A stretch of DNA of 47,545 nt from Phoronis australis (lineage: Eukaryota; Phoronida; Phoronidae), in assembly GCA_002633005.1 (NCBI GenBank), contig NMRA01000220.1, forward strand, positions 178,127 through 225,671, given 5' to 3'. Positions within the stretch are counted from its first letter, which is position 1. Each line of letters starts with the position of its first letter. This document shows, in pieces, positions 11,299-24,900 of this stretch. Below the pieces are notes generated by a model. The model worked only from the letters and a program-made list of their open reading frames with translations, was not told where the DNA came from and ran no database searches. The position numbers and the translations under genes were made by a program.

Positions 11299-13379
11299 GT
11301 GGCCAACGACACAGACTGGCGGATCGGACATCGCTCAATGGAGCTCTACGGAAGCAAGTGGCGGACTTGTTGTTTTTCCGTCATTCCACTTCATACAGGT
11401 GTATGTCCATTTGATATGTGAGCCGGGCTCAGGCCAACAGTGGTCTGAGGGTGACTACTGGAGAACAATAGTGAACGTAAACATAATCAGGGACTCGTGT
11501 ACTTGGCTAACCTAAAGCTTACAACGCTTGTTGAAATTGTTGTAGTGAGACATATATCTTTACATTGTGCGTGCTCAACAGAGATTTTCAGTAATGTATT
11601 TTGATGCAGAAAAACCTACAGATCGACTTTGACGTAATGCAGGTCTCGTGACATTTAGAAATTACCAGGAGATGTTATGGCCATTAAATTTTCTGAAAAG
11701 GTTTTCATACATGTAGTTCATAAATATCGCGAGACCAGTATTAGATGTATCACCCGTTTACGTCAGAGCCTATAGTGTATCTGCACCCAAACGGAGAACT
11801 GAAAATGTGTACGTCATCGAGTCACCCTGTATTTTGAGAAAAGCTAGAGCGCTGAGAATGTGACGTCAGCATACCCATATATATATATATACAATGACAG
11901 CACGATAACGACCGTGTTGTTAATCCATGCTAAGGAACGGAAAAGTCAATGAAATTGTCTGAACCTACAGACGGCTGGATTTCATCGCGTCGATCACTGG
12001 TATTGGTACCAATCGAAGTCAAATTAATTTGAAGACACTTGTGTAGTAAAAAATAAAAAAATAAAGAAAAGACGCGAGGAGGATACACAGACAACTGCGC
12101 GAGAGATTTTTTTAATTATCTACAAGCGCATTACGAGGTTACTATCGGAAGTTGTTATCGAAAGCACTGCTGTCGAATGCGTCTATAACTCTGCGGCTGC
12201 CTGACCAGTTCAGCACGCGAGGACAACCAACAAACGTTAAAACTGTATCTTATTGTTGTGGAGTAGTTTAGTCTCTCAACAACTTGGTGAATTTTAGGTG
12301 AGTAACCACTAAATGTTTAATTATATCATCGAGTCCATAACACTTTTAAGCAAACACGTGTGCCGTTATACTGAATGCATGTTCTAACTGGATTTCCAGT
12401 AGACGCTGAATGACTAAATTAGGTACAATGCGAGCTTGGATTAATTATCTCTGGTCTCCCAATGCAAACCTTGACTCTTGCCCGGCGGTGTATATGACGC
12501 TGTGGTGCGCGTGAATTGTTTTATTGATTACCGACTCGTTTGATGATTACAGCGTTAATGCTCAGATATTAGTCGTCTAAACGAATATAAATTCGTATGC
12601 ATTTTCAATTAAATGCCAAAAAGAAAGTGACACGTAATTTAGTGATATGCTATGGCACATAATTGTCAAATGAAATGAGCCGAAGCGGCAAAACAAAGAA
12701 AACTAATGACAATGATAACAACGGTGCATGCATTTCGGTATACCGTCAGCCATCTCCCATTCTTCACCCGCAAGCGGCACACGCACTCACACGCACACGT
12801 AAACGCACGCACACACACACACGCCTGGATACACATTCGCCTACCTTTGAGAAATATGACGTTTGTCACAGGAAAAACTTGCAGCGCATTCAACTCGAAA
12901 TTTGGGTTCATTTTAACTCACGGCAACTGTTGACCTGGATGAACGGTGAACAGTTACGAATTACATGTACGTCTACCTGAGTTCCAAAGTCTTTGAAACA
13001 CCGTAAACATTGTTCTTGCTACAACAGTTTAGGGTCTTTCACCCCTCGTGACAACAGGCGACCTCAGTGGCAACTCATTCGTTGGTAGTTTTGTGCTCCT
13101 AAAAACATTTGACAGAACTTGCAAAACGTTCTTGTGAACTGGGAACGTTACAGACCACAAGAAAAAAGCGTTCACTTGTCTTAACCTAAAGTTAGTAGCC
13201 ATTGCTGTCCGTCAACTACTATGGAAGCTAAGGATGGCTGTTAAAAGGCGTGCGTACACGTTGCTCGGGGTAGATTACGAACGTGATGAATGTTCTGTCC
13301 TACTAACGAGAAACCACGGCACTAAAATATATGAGTGTGCTTTGCAAGCTACTCACGTCAATGCACGATTTGGTTAGAC
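11299..13379. other. No gene confirmed; possible upstream untranslated exon
   Basis: Contains a TA dinucleotide run near 11877-11891 and a strong donor context, AG followed by GTGAGTAAC, at 12298. The donor could end a non-coding first exon of the receptor gene, whose coding exon 1 has a splice acceptor in front of it. A CA/CACG-rich low-complexity stretch lies at about 12778-12824. No coding exon was recognised. Confidence 0.3.
12778..12824. repeat. CA/ACGC low-complexity tract
   Basis: Alternating CA with interspersed CG and CT units (ACACGCAC-like). It is the source of the short open frames seen here in three frames, which are not genes. Confidence 0.75.
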
Positions 13380-13383
13380 TTAA

Positions 13384-13977
13384 AGGGATACTAAATCAAG
13401 TTTTGGCCTTCTATAACAGTTACTAACAATGCCTCTCCCATCCACATGTCCAAAACCAAACAAAGCTCTTTAGCCGTGGTCAACGCCCAAACGTTTATAG
13501 CAAATTTTGAAAACTCCATAGATTAAAGTCTGCTAAATGGGCAAGCATGACCTACATGTACATTCCAGGCAAGTCAGAGGCGGATCCACAAGGGGGTTCA
13601 AACGCCCCCCCTCGGGACAGGATCAAAAATAAAAATTGAAAAAAAAAATTCGCCAGAAAAACGAAACCAGCTACTAAAAACCACAAAAAAGCTTACACGG
13701 GAGTAGGGAAGCCCCCTCCCGACCTTCCGTACGTTCGGCGCTACGCGCCTCAGATTCGCTCGAATCCTAAACCCCCCTTACTGAAAACGTAGATCTGCCA
13801 CTTGAAGTTACACGAAGTGTGCGGAAAGACCACCCGCCAAAAACCACAATATCCACGTAGTGTGTCTAGTTTTAGTTGCATCTTACTTTTGTCACTCAAA
13901 GGATGCATCATTGTTGTGGTAGCATTGACACCATGTGGACTGGCGGTTGAAATCAACAAAACAGGGGTCAGTATCCT
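13384..13977. mobile_element. TTAA-type MITE with a nested GGCGGATCC element
   Basis: The left end, after TTAA at 13380-13383, reads AGGGATACTAAATCAAG. The right end, reverse-complemented, reads AGGATACTGACCCCTG, followed by TTTA at 13978-13981, a decayed TTAA. A second element at about 13573-13806 interrupts it. Related ends are seen at 10479-10811. No transposase is encoded. Confidence 0.55.
13573..13806. mobile_element. GGCGGATCC-type short element nested in the MITE
   Basis: The left end CAGAGGCGGATCC and the right end GATCTGCCACTTG (reverse complement CAAGTGGCAGATC) form short terminal inverted repeats. Internal C and G runs resemble those of 38644-38808. The CAGxGGCGGAT terminus resembles hAT-type ends, but no clean 8-bp target duplication was seen. 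Confidence 0.5.
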
Positions 13978-13981
13978 TTTA

Positions 13982-15861
13982 GGCAGGAATGTGGGACTGA
14001 TTTTTAAACTGCAATTTAGTGACACATCGTTTTCATGAACTCGCGTTCAGGTTCCGCCAAAGAAACGAACTTTTGAGTTAAACTACTTACTGCAATGGAA
14101 TTGGTCTCGGTTTGTTAGCATACTCAGAAGTGTGAGAAATCACTTCTGGGAAACCTGTTTCTTGAAAAAGGCTTAAAATTTAAGCCGCAAATTTCGATCT
14201 TACGCTCCACCCTACTATAATGAAAAATAATTTAATACCACTTTAACAAAAAATACACAGCCTTTTAGAATATGCCCATTTCGTGTGCATTTCTAGGCTG
14301 TGATGTACTAAATTACTGAGAAGTGAGTACGTGAGACAAAACTTTGACTTAAGTCTGCACTTGCAAAAAACTAGCAGTTCGTTATTCTTTGAGACCACAC
14401 ACGTCAATGAACGGTCACGTGATAATCCCACTTACATGTATAGAACCAGTGTTCTGACTCAAGACTTCAAAATCAGAAATTTTGACTCGCGCTCCACATT
14501 CCATTTCCAAAAGATAATTTTATCTCAGCTCGGCAAAGGTACACGGACTCTTGAAATGGACCGATAACTGCTAGCTATCCAGTTATTTCTAAATTGTGAT
14601 TTGCTAGCAGTTACATGTCAAAAATTTTTTATTCATTAATTGTGAAGTAGAACCTAAGTCACTTCTGGATGATGTAATCACAGTTTGAGACAAATTTTAT
14701 AATTGGTTTAAATCTCTGAGGTTTAAATCAAACGTTAGTTTTAGTGATGGTTTGCCGTAGCTCTAACGAAACAAAACCTATTTTTGCACATTTTAGAAAA
14801 AATATGTTTGTCTAGATGTCAGTGAATCGTAACAACAGCCAGCCACGAGAAACGTTGAAATCAACCAAATGCACGGATTATTTGTTTAAATTCTTTTGAC
14901 TTCGAGACACTTGACCCGTGGGAAGAGTTCGCTGAGCAAAAGCATTAAGTGGTGTTGTTGTATGTTGTCAAGAGTTATGCTGCGTGAAAAATTGGAGGAG
15001 ATCACCTAAAGATACAAAGTGATTAGCAGAAAACATTTAAATTCTTAAAAATCCCGTTATTAGTATTCTTTAAATCCAATAGGTCAACCCACGGGAAAAC
15101 AATTCATTTAACTATTTGCCATCTGCATTTTGTCAATTCAACCATAATGAAACAATCAACTAAAAATACAGGTCTGAGAGCTTAGAGGTATTTTTGAAGT
15201 GACGTCTTGACAATTTGTCAGATCTGTTCTAGCTGAGTAAATTATTTAACTGGAAGTGATTAATCAGCCAATAATTTGTCATAGTTAACAGATGAGAAAT
15301 GTGGGGCGCGACAGGAAAACGGTTCATTATTGGACATCTCCGACACTATGATAAATCTGAGTTAATTATATCCGCAAAAACCGGGTTAGCGCAATAGCAC
15401 CAGAGACCCATCCCGTGTTCGGGGACAAACTAATGTTCTAAACTCCTAACAACCATATTGCTTTCAAGGCAACTACTGTGGTGTCCCTTAGGGACATTTT
15501 TTCGCATCTACAGTGTAGATCTGTATCTCTTAAATTATAAACCCCTTGCAAGATGTTTTTGACATTTTGCAATTATATTCATTGACAGCAATTGGACGGA
15601 TTCGACTACCGCTATGGTTCCAAATGTCAGTTTGTTTTATTTTACGTTTGCTTTGTACCTTTGTAGTTCTTTTACAAATTTCCTTGCGATTTGGCAAATA
15701 GTTTTGAGAGATGACACCTTCTCATTTTTAGATGGTTTGAATGTATTTTGTGTCATCTAATGACCGTTTTTATGATACAAATAAACGCCACTAGAAGCAA
15801 CACCGTTTGCGGGGCAGTCGTGGGCGCATTTCAACTCGCCACGTTCTCTTTTTTCTTGTAG
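13982..15861. other. No gene recognised
   Basis: Contains an 11-bp-arm palindrome (TAACTGCTAGC and its complement) spanning about 14565-14614 and a duplicated GGTTTAAATC at about 14703-14728. The pyrimidine tract ending TTGTAG at 15861 is the splice acceptor of the next exon. Confidence 0.5.
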
Positions 15862-15953
15862 ATTGAGGTTACGCCACAGAGGATACCAAAGTCATAGAAG
15901 AATGAAGGTGTCACTCATTACTCTTGGACTTGTTTCGTTGTGTTGCACGTATA
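15862..15953 (+). CDS. Receptor exon 1: 5' untranslated end and signal peptide
   Basis: An acceptor (pyrimidine tract, TTGTAG) precedes 15862 and a consensus donor, GTAAGAA, follows 15953. ATG at 15902 begins a short hydrophobic peptide, [17 protein letters not shown], typical of a signal peptide, and the exon ends one base into a codon. That phase fits exon 2, which begins with the remaining two bases. The acceptor implies another, non-coding exon upstream. The link to exon 2 rests on phase and on protein logic across a 21.5-kb intron, not on a transcript. Confidence 0.65.
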
Positions 15954-18900
15954 GTAAGAATTTCTTTTATTATGTAGTTTAATAATAAACATTGACGAGT
16001 TTTAAATTGACATTATCGGCGACAATGTTATGTACACGAACTTGAGGTCAGCCCCAAGAGAGCAAACCCGCGACCTCAACGGTCGCATTCCGACGATATG
16101 CTGGTAGAGCAATGCGGCAAATAGCTGAGTATTTTGAGCGTATTCTAAGTGATAAGGTCACGTACCATGATATGCGAAATGTAACGAAATCACAAAAACA
16201 TCGGCACTTGGCTATTTTTGGCTCTGGCCAAAGCCAACAACTTCCAGAAGTCTATCCCACTGACCAGCAATGAACTGCCCTATAACCGACAGTGTCCTTT
16301 TTAGTTTGTTGGTTTCGGTTCACACGAACACTACATCTCCAGTACGTTGCCTACGTTTTATTGTTTTTTATGTAAACAACGAAACAAAAACACATTCAGT
16401 CCTTTACGTTCAACCTGCATCGATTAACCGCACTTTACCGAAAAGTGCAACTAAAATATTCGGTTAAAGTCAAGTCAACAACCATTTCGCTGTAAATAAC
16501 CGAGGACGCTTACTTTCCAGATTTTATATTTAAAAGATAATTTACCATCATTTTTAGAACTCCTAATGCATTCTTTGAAGTACTGTTGAATTAGTTTCAT
16601 ACGACAAAGCGAAGTGAATTGAATGCTGAATTGGGTGTCAAAAACCGGGAACGAACAGAAAATATGCGAACTTGCCGTTTCGTGAAACTTTATAACCCAT
16701 ACATGTACTTTCTTATAACGACTCCAATTTTAAATGGGTTGTTCAGTTTCAATATGAAGTATGATTAAATTTCCTAAAAAAATCAGAATTTCCACTTGCA
16801 GATTTATGTTTGTTTTTTATTACATGGTTTCTTATTTTCACATTCGTTGGGAAACGGTTCCGCCCTTGTTATAGTTAAACATTCAACAACTGGAGTTCAA
16901 ACAGGTAAAGTACAGGAATGTATTCGAAAACTTCAAAAAGACATTAATTGTTCTCAGAAGTGTAAAGGCATGCAGTGGAAGGTGCCTTTTGTGAGTAAGA
17001 GTTCCAGTGCATTAACCTTAGTGATGAATTAATGTTCGTATGTAATGTACGTGAGAGAAACCAAATCGATCCCATTTACACAAATATTAAGTGCTTGATT
17101 ACTGCAGTTTTAATTAGTACTTGACTCATATTGCCTGTAGGAGTCAATAAATCCTTTTTATTCCAAATGGATATCCGTAAAGCTCTATCAAAGACCTCAC
17201 GAAGCCATGTCTATATCAACATGGGTCTACATAACGTGTCGCCACAAACGCACTCAGCAGTTTAGTGCGCGCAGATCTGACACTTTTCAACTATAAAACA
17301 AATAAGCACTCTCTCACATATGATTTGGTGTATCAGGTGTAAGTCATTCTTACTACAACACTATCAAACTGTTGATGCACGGGAGGTTGCTCATTGCGAC
17401 AAGAATTCTATGCGCTGAATACGGTCTACATGTATAAATTTAACGATCTGTCAATTCCAAGCACATTAACCGCTTTTCGTCTGAGTTGGGAACAAGTAGA
17501 AACCAGCCAGTTTCATGTCTATAAGTGATCAAATCAAAAGGGTTTCTAGTCATAGCTAACCATACACACAAAAATTCTTCTTACTGAGCCCTAAGATATG
17601 GTATGTCACAAAACTGGCTTTTATGTGAAATTCGCTGCCCGAATCCAGTACTCAATATCTGACTATATGCAAGGGTTGTCGAAATAATGCAACTCACAGT
17701 TCTATGATGACCCGTCATGTGAAAAAATAAAACTAATGACCTGTCCAAGACTTTGATACTAATAGTTCACGAGAAGAAATTAAAAAGGCAAGTGGATATG
17801 TTTGAGCGGAGTATCATTTATTTCCTATATCTTTTGCAAGTTCCATGAACCAGCGAGATGAAAAACAAATTTTAAGTACATTTTAAAGATGTTGTTTTCT
17901 ATCCGTAAGTTTTATAGCCACAAATCCGACTGGTTGTTTGGCTGAGCCATTCGAAGCAATACTAGAGCTACTACTTTAAAAGGTGCAGACTAAATAAACA
18001 TATAGTTATTTCAAAGATCGTCTTTATTAGAATGAAGAGGATCTGTAAATAAACAAAAGCAGGTCTTAGCCTAACGATATGATAAAGTTCTACTATGTGA
18101 AATACGACTTACAATAGTCTTATTTACCAATAAAAGAGTCCGACAGCACAATCGTGGGTTGGAGCGAGTAGCGGAAGTACGTCAACGCCAGAAATTTGTA
18201 ACATTCTTGATCCGCTAGGTGACTCTTCGCGCAATGTCCCTAACCAATCATAACAACGCATAGTAAGGTTAAAGGTCAGGAAGCTTGCCGGGCTCTATCA
18301 GAGTAAGCCGAAGTCAGTATGTAGTCTGCAGAGCAACTACTTGTCAAGTTTACAATAACAGTATTTGGAATTTCTGGAATCCCACGGTCTACAGTATGAC
18401 AGTGCTAGCTGGGTCACCTGGTCACAGCTCTTGTACACATAACCACAACAAAAGTGAACTGAACGCCAGCCAGCCGGGTGTGCTTGCATTGACTTAAAAC
18501 GGGCTGCCAAAGCGCTTTTTATTATTCTTCAAGTGTTTACCAATACATATTTGTGTCCGGAATCCACTCCAACGTAACAGTATTGAATTCAGACGAAGGA
18601 CAACGTACTGAGGATCACAAAAAACGAAACAGCATTTTGAAGATAACTATAGTATCAACTACTCACAGCTGGCGAAACCTATAGTTGCATAAAACTGTAT
18701 AAAATCCGACTTTTTCAAACTTCGAAAGTATTTACAAACTCATACCGGATGAGAAAATGAACATAACAGTTTCTTACCAATTCTGAGCCAATCTCTCATC
18801 TACAGAGTGCAAATTTCATTGCAAGACAGCCAAGCGATCGGCAACATTTCATCACAGAGCACTGTACGTAAGAGACGTGGAAAAATTTTCGAAAAACAGC

Positions 18901-21900
18901 GTGAAATTTGGATCAACAACCTCTGAGTACTCCTGGTAGTCACCTAGGCTATCGGCAAATCCGCTGGCAAAATGAATTCAGCCACAAACTTGACTTTAAA
19001 ATGAGCCATGCGCTCAAATATTGGCTTCCGGACGATCGTTAACATAGGCCTGAACGGGGAAAACTTCAAACTTCAAGAGACGTAGAAAAATTTTCACCAG
19101 TGACGCTGATATTTGGCAGTAACAAGTCTTAAGATATACTCTATGCGACAGGCTATCGGCAAATTGTGTAGTTATCTCCCCTCACTTATAAATACCTGAT
19201 TATAGCCTGTTCTTGTGTATTTCTTAGGAGGGCTGCTGGCAAGATTTAGCGCATGCGCAGTAGTGCATGTTACAAATTTCTGGCGTTGTCCTATAGCGAC
19301 ACCTATCGTTCGCCGAACAAAGTATTCTCTACAGACATAAAGCAAAACAACCGTTGTGTCTTTGAGATTTTATTTCAAATCGCCAGGCCGGCGAACTTAC
19401 CAGTTACTACTTCAATTATCGAATTTGTGGTTTAGCTCGTCGGCAGCGCTTTTTTGGTACCTGCCATCAAGAAAGTTCCGGGTTCGAATCCGCTAGGGGG
19501 CGGATTTCAGAAAAGCACTTTTCTCATCGATAGTGTTCCTTTAACCATTACTCAGCGGTACTCCCGACGGGCACATTTGTTCGTCCTTAAACTAGATTGA
19601 ACCGTGTCAATAGCGTGTCTGAAAAATGAAACGGGATTTTTACTCATCCCTTGGCAAAAATCCTGGTGTTTTAAACTATTTCTATCCTTGCTTAAATGTC
19701 TGCGCATTAAAAACACAAAAATGCACGAAATATAGGTTGAAATTGAAGCGAGTCAGCGTTTTTTTTCCTTTTTAGTTGGTGAGCTCAAGTCTCAAGATGA
19801 GTTCAACTAAAGACTAGAGCCTTCTTTCCTTTTTGGCCTTGTCACACAAAATGATCAGTATTTCGTATGAAAAAATACAAACTCAGCTATGTTAAATCTG
19901 GAGGTTTTTCATTCCCCAAAATTCTCTTCCGCATCATTTTAGCCCTGACATCGTCACGGTTGACAAACGTATCATTTGCCCAGTTTCTCTGTTATTGGGT
20001 CATAGCATTGTTAGACAATTGTAATATTTTGGTGTTGCTCTCTGACGAAGTCACTCTGCATAATGTTATTCAAACGCGTGACCCAAAGTGGAGCGGAGTG
20101 AATAAACCGACGAAAGACGTATTCTTTTTATAAACTTGTTATGGGCCAGTAGAATGAGAGTACGCGACTGACCATGACTTGGTATGCGTCGTTCTTGGCG
20201 TCATTGCGACAAGGTTGTTGCACCGACGAGGGAGTTGTGCGGCAAAAAACGACCGGCCGTCGGCAAAAAGGCGATAATCGGAGCTTTGTGAGATAAATAC
20301 ACAAAACGTACCGAGATTGACGTACATTAAGTAATATCTCGCGAGACTTTACTCCGCGTATCGACCGAGACCGAAGGTCGAGGTCGGTACGCAGAATAAT
20401 GTTGTTTTAGATGTATCACTTCATCTAAGCCAATCGAGGTGCGTTTTGCATTTATCCCATACGCTTCGAATTCCTAAGTTTCTTTCATTTTTAGGCATAA
20501 TTTTTATATACTTCACTGTTCACGTGGCGGATCATCTTGCGCGTTATGTTACAAAATTTCTCTAGTAAAAGAAACACTTATAAAGTAACGATTTATTACT
20601 TGATAAGAGATAACGAAGAAGAAAACAACGGTAATTGTGCATTGAACTAGTTACATTTCCTTAAAATAATTAAATAGCAATAATATTTAGCATTGTAGAT
20701 ACCGAGGAATCGACGGTTGCGTTGCAGACGATAAAATATTTCGCAAATAAAACTAAGACAGAAGTGTCATATAATTAACAGTTTTGTACCAGACGTAATG
20801 TTTGGGATCTGATTGCATGTTGAGTGTTATTTATATCTTTAAACTATTTTGGGAAGTTTTGATGATCGAACCGACTAATGACGCCGAGTCGACACTGACC
20901 TACCTTTCGAACTTTCCATGTTAGACAGCTATTAAAGTAGTCCCGGAAGTGCAATATGGTAAAGAATACCACGCCCTCAACCTTTTCAACGCGGATGGGG
21001 TTAAGTAATATATTATACACATCAGACGGAAGCACAACATGCAATATGCAAATTGCTAAGGACGCGTCGTATTTTTCGTCGCTATGATAGCGATGGCTTT
21101 TGAAGGATGCGTCTCCATTTTAGTGGCCAAACCAAGGTTTCAAGGTAGGCTACTTAAACTACACGGTTAACGGACTCATGAACACGGCCCACGTCGGACG
21201 CATGAACACGACTCACGGACCTGCAAACACCGTCCACTGACTCACAACACAGGAACGGACTCAGAAAACACGATCCACGCACCCAAATACACGGGACACG
21301 GACTCATATTCCCTAGTAAACACGGTTAACGGACCGCCAAGCACGGTTTACGGACAAAATGGCGATGTCAGCTGACCCAGGAAGCCGATGAGTCCGTGAC
21401 CCGTGTTTGTCGGTCCGTTAACCGTGTTTCCTCTTGAATATGAGTCGGTGTTCCGTGTATTTGGGTGCGTGGATCGTGTTTTGTGAGTCCCTTCCCGTGT
21501 TTGTGAGTCAGTGGACGGCGTTTGCAGGTCCGTGAGTCGTGTTCATTCCTCCGTGCCCGTGTAGTTTAGGTACATGTACCTTGGGTTTGTGGGCTTTTTG
21601 AGCACTGCCTAATTCATCGCCAACATTTAATTACATGTACAGTACGCATAGCCCTTAGCAAACCATGGCATTTCAAACTTAACTTACCCTAACGCTTACA
21701 TATACGTATCTTTGTGCTGCTTTTGTTAAAAAAAAACACTACACGGTCTCAAAGGAGTTGGGGTTCAGACCAGACCCATTTAATATGTTTTTGGGACCCA
21801 ACGTTATTGTGCCTCCAGATTGCAACGTTTCCTATATTTGTGAGAAACAGGTCGCTTTGTGACGAAACAGCGTATATCTGTTATACTCGTTGCTGCGACC

Positions 21901-24900
21901 GCACTAGAAGCTCCGAGTCATTAACAATTTCTAATCGGAAAGCAAAAAAGTATTTTTTGTTATAGTATGCTCTACTCGAAATTAGGAAACCTGTAATGAG
22001 GTAAAACGATATACACGGAAGTTATCAGTATGGTAGCATTTCGGAAGATTATACTTGAAATATATAAGTGCAATAGGAAATTGCATGAGATCACACATCA
22101 ACGATAATCTTGCAGACAGAGCAAAACTCGACATACGGCCATGTTCGAGGATGAGTAAGTTCTCAAACTGTATGTTGTCCAGACGTTCGAAGTCCGGCCA
22201 AAACTTTGAGAAGTATGTCTTCTAGGTTCGAAAGGACTTGAGTTTAGAGTCCTCATCAGTTCTAGTAAGAGAGCCCTTAGCTGTTTTATCCGAATGGAAA
22301 CGGGACCAATCCGAAAAACAGTCTACCAATTGCTAGCAGACCGACATTACAGACTACAACACGAACTCTCATTGCCTATTTTAAATACAGCGAAATTCGA
22401 GTGTCGCTGTGCAATTCAGGACCACCCTTTTGAGTTATTTACACTACCCACATTTACCTGGGCAATCCAATTGAGAAAATGGTAGGCTCTAAGGACTGAG
22501 ACAATACCAATACCTATCACCCGATCGCTTCCGTACTCCCTGAAAACCTTATGCAACTCGGGGGATCAGAATGAGAGTACCTCAAATAATTATAAATAAT
22601 GATGAAATGCAACTGGATTAGAAGAAACTAATTAAGCTAACATTTCAATAAAAATATTGTTGTTTTCTTTGCTCTCAGCAATTCTCGTCTGTCTGTCTCT
22701 GAATTGCGCAGTAAGAACGTACATGAAAGTTAGCCGTTTGTCAAAATACACTGTGAAGCTCATGTTAAGTTTGTTCAATGACCGGTCGGACGATAAGGCT
22801 GTCTTTAATTGGTGTTCGTTCTTGTAATTTGCAGAAATTATGCAAACAATATTTATTTCTGGTTTGTCAGTGCAGAGTCAATCTTCACGGTTGCTACAAA
22901 ATGGGAAATATTGCATCACGATTTATAAGCACTTGTGAAATTGCAGCTACATACACGTATACGCTATTGAAGTAAAGGCAAGTAGATTAATGAAAGCGGA
23001 AGGAAATAATCACGCATTGATTACAAAAACACACGTGTATTTAGTAATCTGCGTCCTTGAATTGAACATTTGCAAAATTTTATGTGCGTTGTCGTTCGGT
23101 AATGTACTCTTTTGGAGTCCGCGTTTTTAACAACATACATAAAAACAAGTTTACAGTTACCCGGAGCATTTTTCATGAAAGAGGTCCACTACCGTTTTTA
23201 GTGTCATTTTTGGTTGTCCTAGATAAATGTTCAGATTTATTTAATTCCCCGAGGAGACGTTTACCACCCGAACCATTCATGCCAGCTTTGCTTATGCCCG
23301 TCGGAATGTGTTCGACATCGGATGCGTCATTGAGCGTGTCCTCGGTTTCAAAACAGAACGTTATTCGCCTTCCTGCCAGTCTTATTCAGTATGCCTGGAA
23401 GTTGTTACGTACCAAGATGCAAGCATCATGAGCACTTAAAAAGTGTACGACAAGATCCATCGGAGATGGCTTGTTCTTGTAAAAGAATACAGTGTTGCCC
23501 ATTCCCGCCAATCTGGCTAAAGCGAGACAAAACTATGGTGTGTGCGGCAAACATACTTTAACATCCGTCGCCACCAGGAGTGGTTCTTTATACGCGAAGC
23601 GTCGCTAGCTGCAGCCACTGTATAGTAGCAATCGAGGCCACGAAGTCACCCCTGCTTGTGAACAACCCGGAATGCCCACGGCCAACAATTAGCACAACTT
23701 CACCATGTAGACGATTCGTCTTTTGTGATCGCCGACTCCGACATTTCACATGTATTGCAAATATATCAAAGGATAAATCCCACTCAACTGTTAATTCAAT
23801 CTAGGGTTGCCCAAGAACACTCGTTCAACGCAAATAATTTAAGAAATAGAGTATAAAATCAATAATTTCCACAATGAATCGTCGCTGAAACAATTAAATT
23901 AAAGCTGGCGATGAACGTTTAAGTTACGCCTCGGTCAATTCTTTTTGGGGTCTGAAAACAAACATACTGACCTCGGTCATAAGCACATTTTTAGGTCCGG
24001 AAACCAAAAAAATTAACTTTGGTGAAAATCAATAATTGTTTATGATGCACCCATGGCTTGATTTTTAATCACTCCTTGAAAGTTCTCTTTAAATACACGT
24101 TGCATATGCAGCACTTTATGGATTTTTGTACAATTTCAATGAAATAATGACGCCTTGTTTTTGGTGTACATGTACGTATAAAATGCGCATCTGAAAATCT
24201 ACCATGAAGAACGTAAATAAAGCTAGAATTCGATGTCACGTCTCATCGAGATCAGTTTACGTATAATTTTACCACGCCATTGGGAATACCTGCACTGTAC
24301 AAGAGCCTTACTTTGCTTTAGCTAACTCGCGCATTGTGGAAGTACATTTATGTCTTTCACAAGTTCTTAACCGTTGCGAGCGAGTTATTCAACCGAGACA
24401 GTATTAATGTAGCCCCACTAGTGACCAATCTTATGTCGGTTTCGTCAAACTTTAGTCCACACACACGTGTAACCCGAATCGATCGTCAGTGCTTCAGTGC
24501 CGACCCCAGTGCCGACCTAGCTATCGATTGCTGACAGACCGTTGCTTGTTTGGTCTGAATCGGTCGGCGACCGATCACCGACTCGTTGCTGACCGGTCGG
24601 ACAAAAATTGGTTACATGTGCTTTGACATGGAAATTTTATCTTAAAGTTTCCAGTTTATTGATAGGCAGATGTTTTAAATGTAAAAATTTCTAGCGTTTA
24701 ATGTTGCCCATGTACGTGTAATTTGCCAATGAATTGGGTGAAAAATGACGAAATAAAATCGTTTATCCTAACAGGCACGTTAAAGTACTGTTTGACAGAT
24801 TAAACAAAAGAAACGAGCAAAGTAGGGGAAAATAGCAACATAACAAGCTTCTTAAAAAACCAGTGTGCAACCCAGTGGTGCAATATAAAACTAAGCTGAA

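Noticed and set aside
12663-12980. Overlapping His/Thr-rich open frames of 75-105 codons
   Set aside because: They are produced by the CA/CACG low-complexity tract and overlap in several frames; no domain was recognised.
16060-16120. Possible tRNA-like or SINE segment
   Set aside because: The B box and stems are too degraded to support a call.
20139-20327. 62-codon minus-strand frame next to a GC-rich hairpin
   Set aside because: No domain and no splice support; the hairpin at 20349-20400 is annotated on its own.
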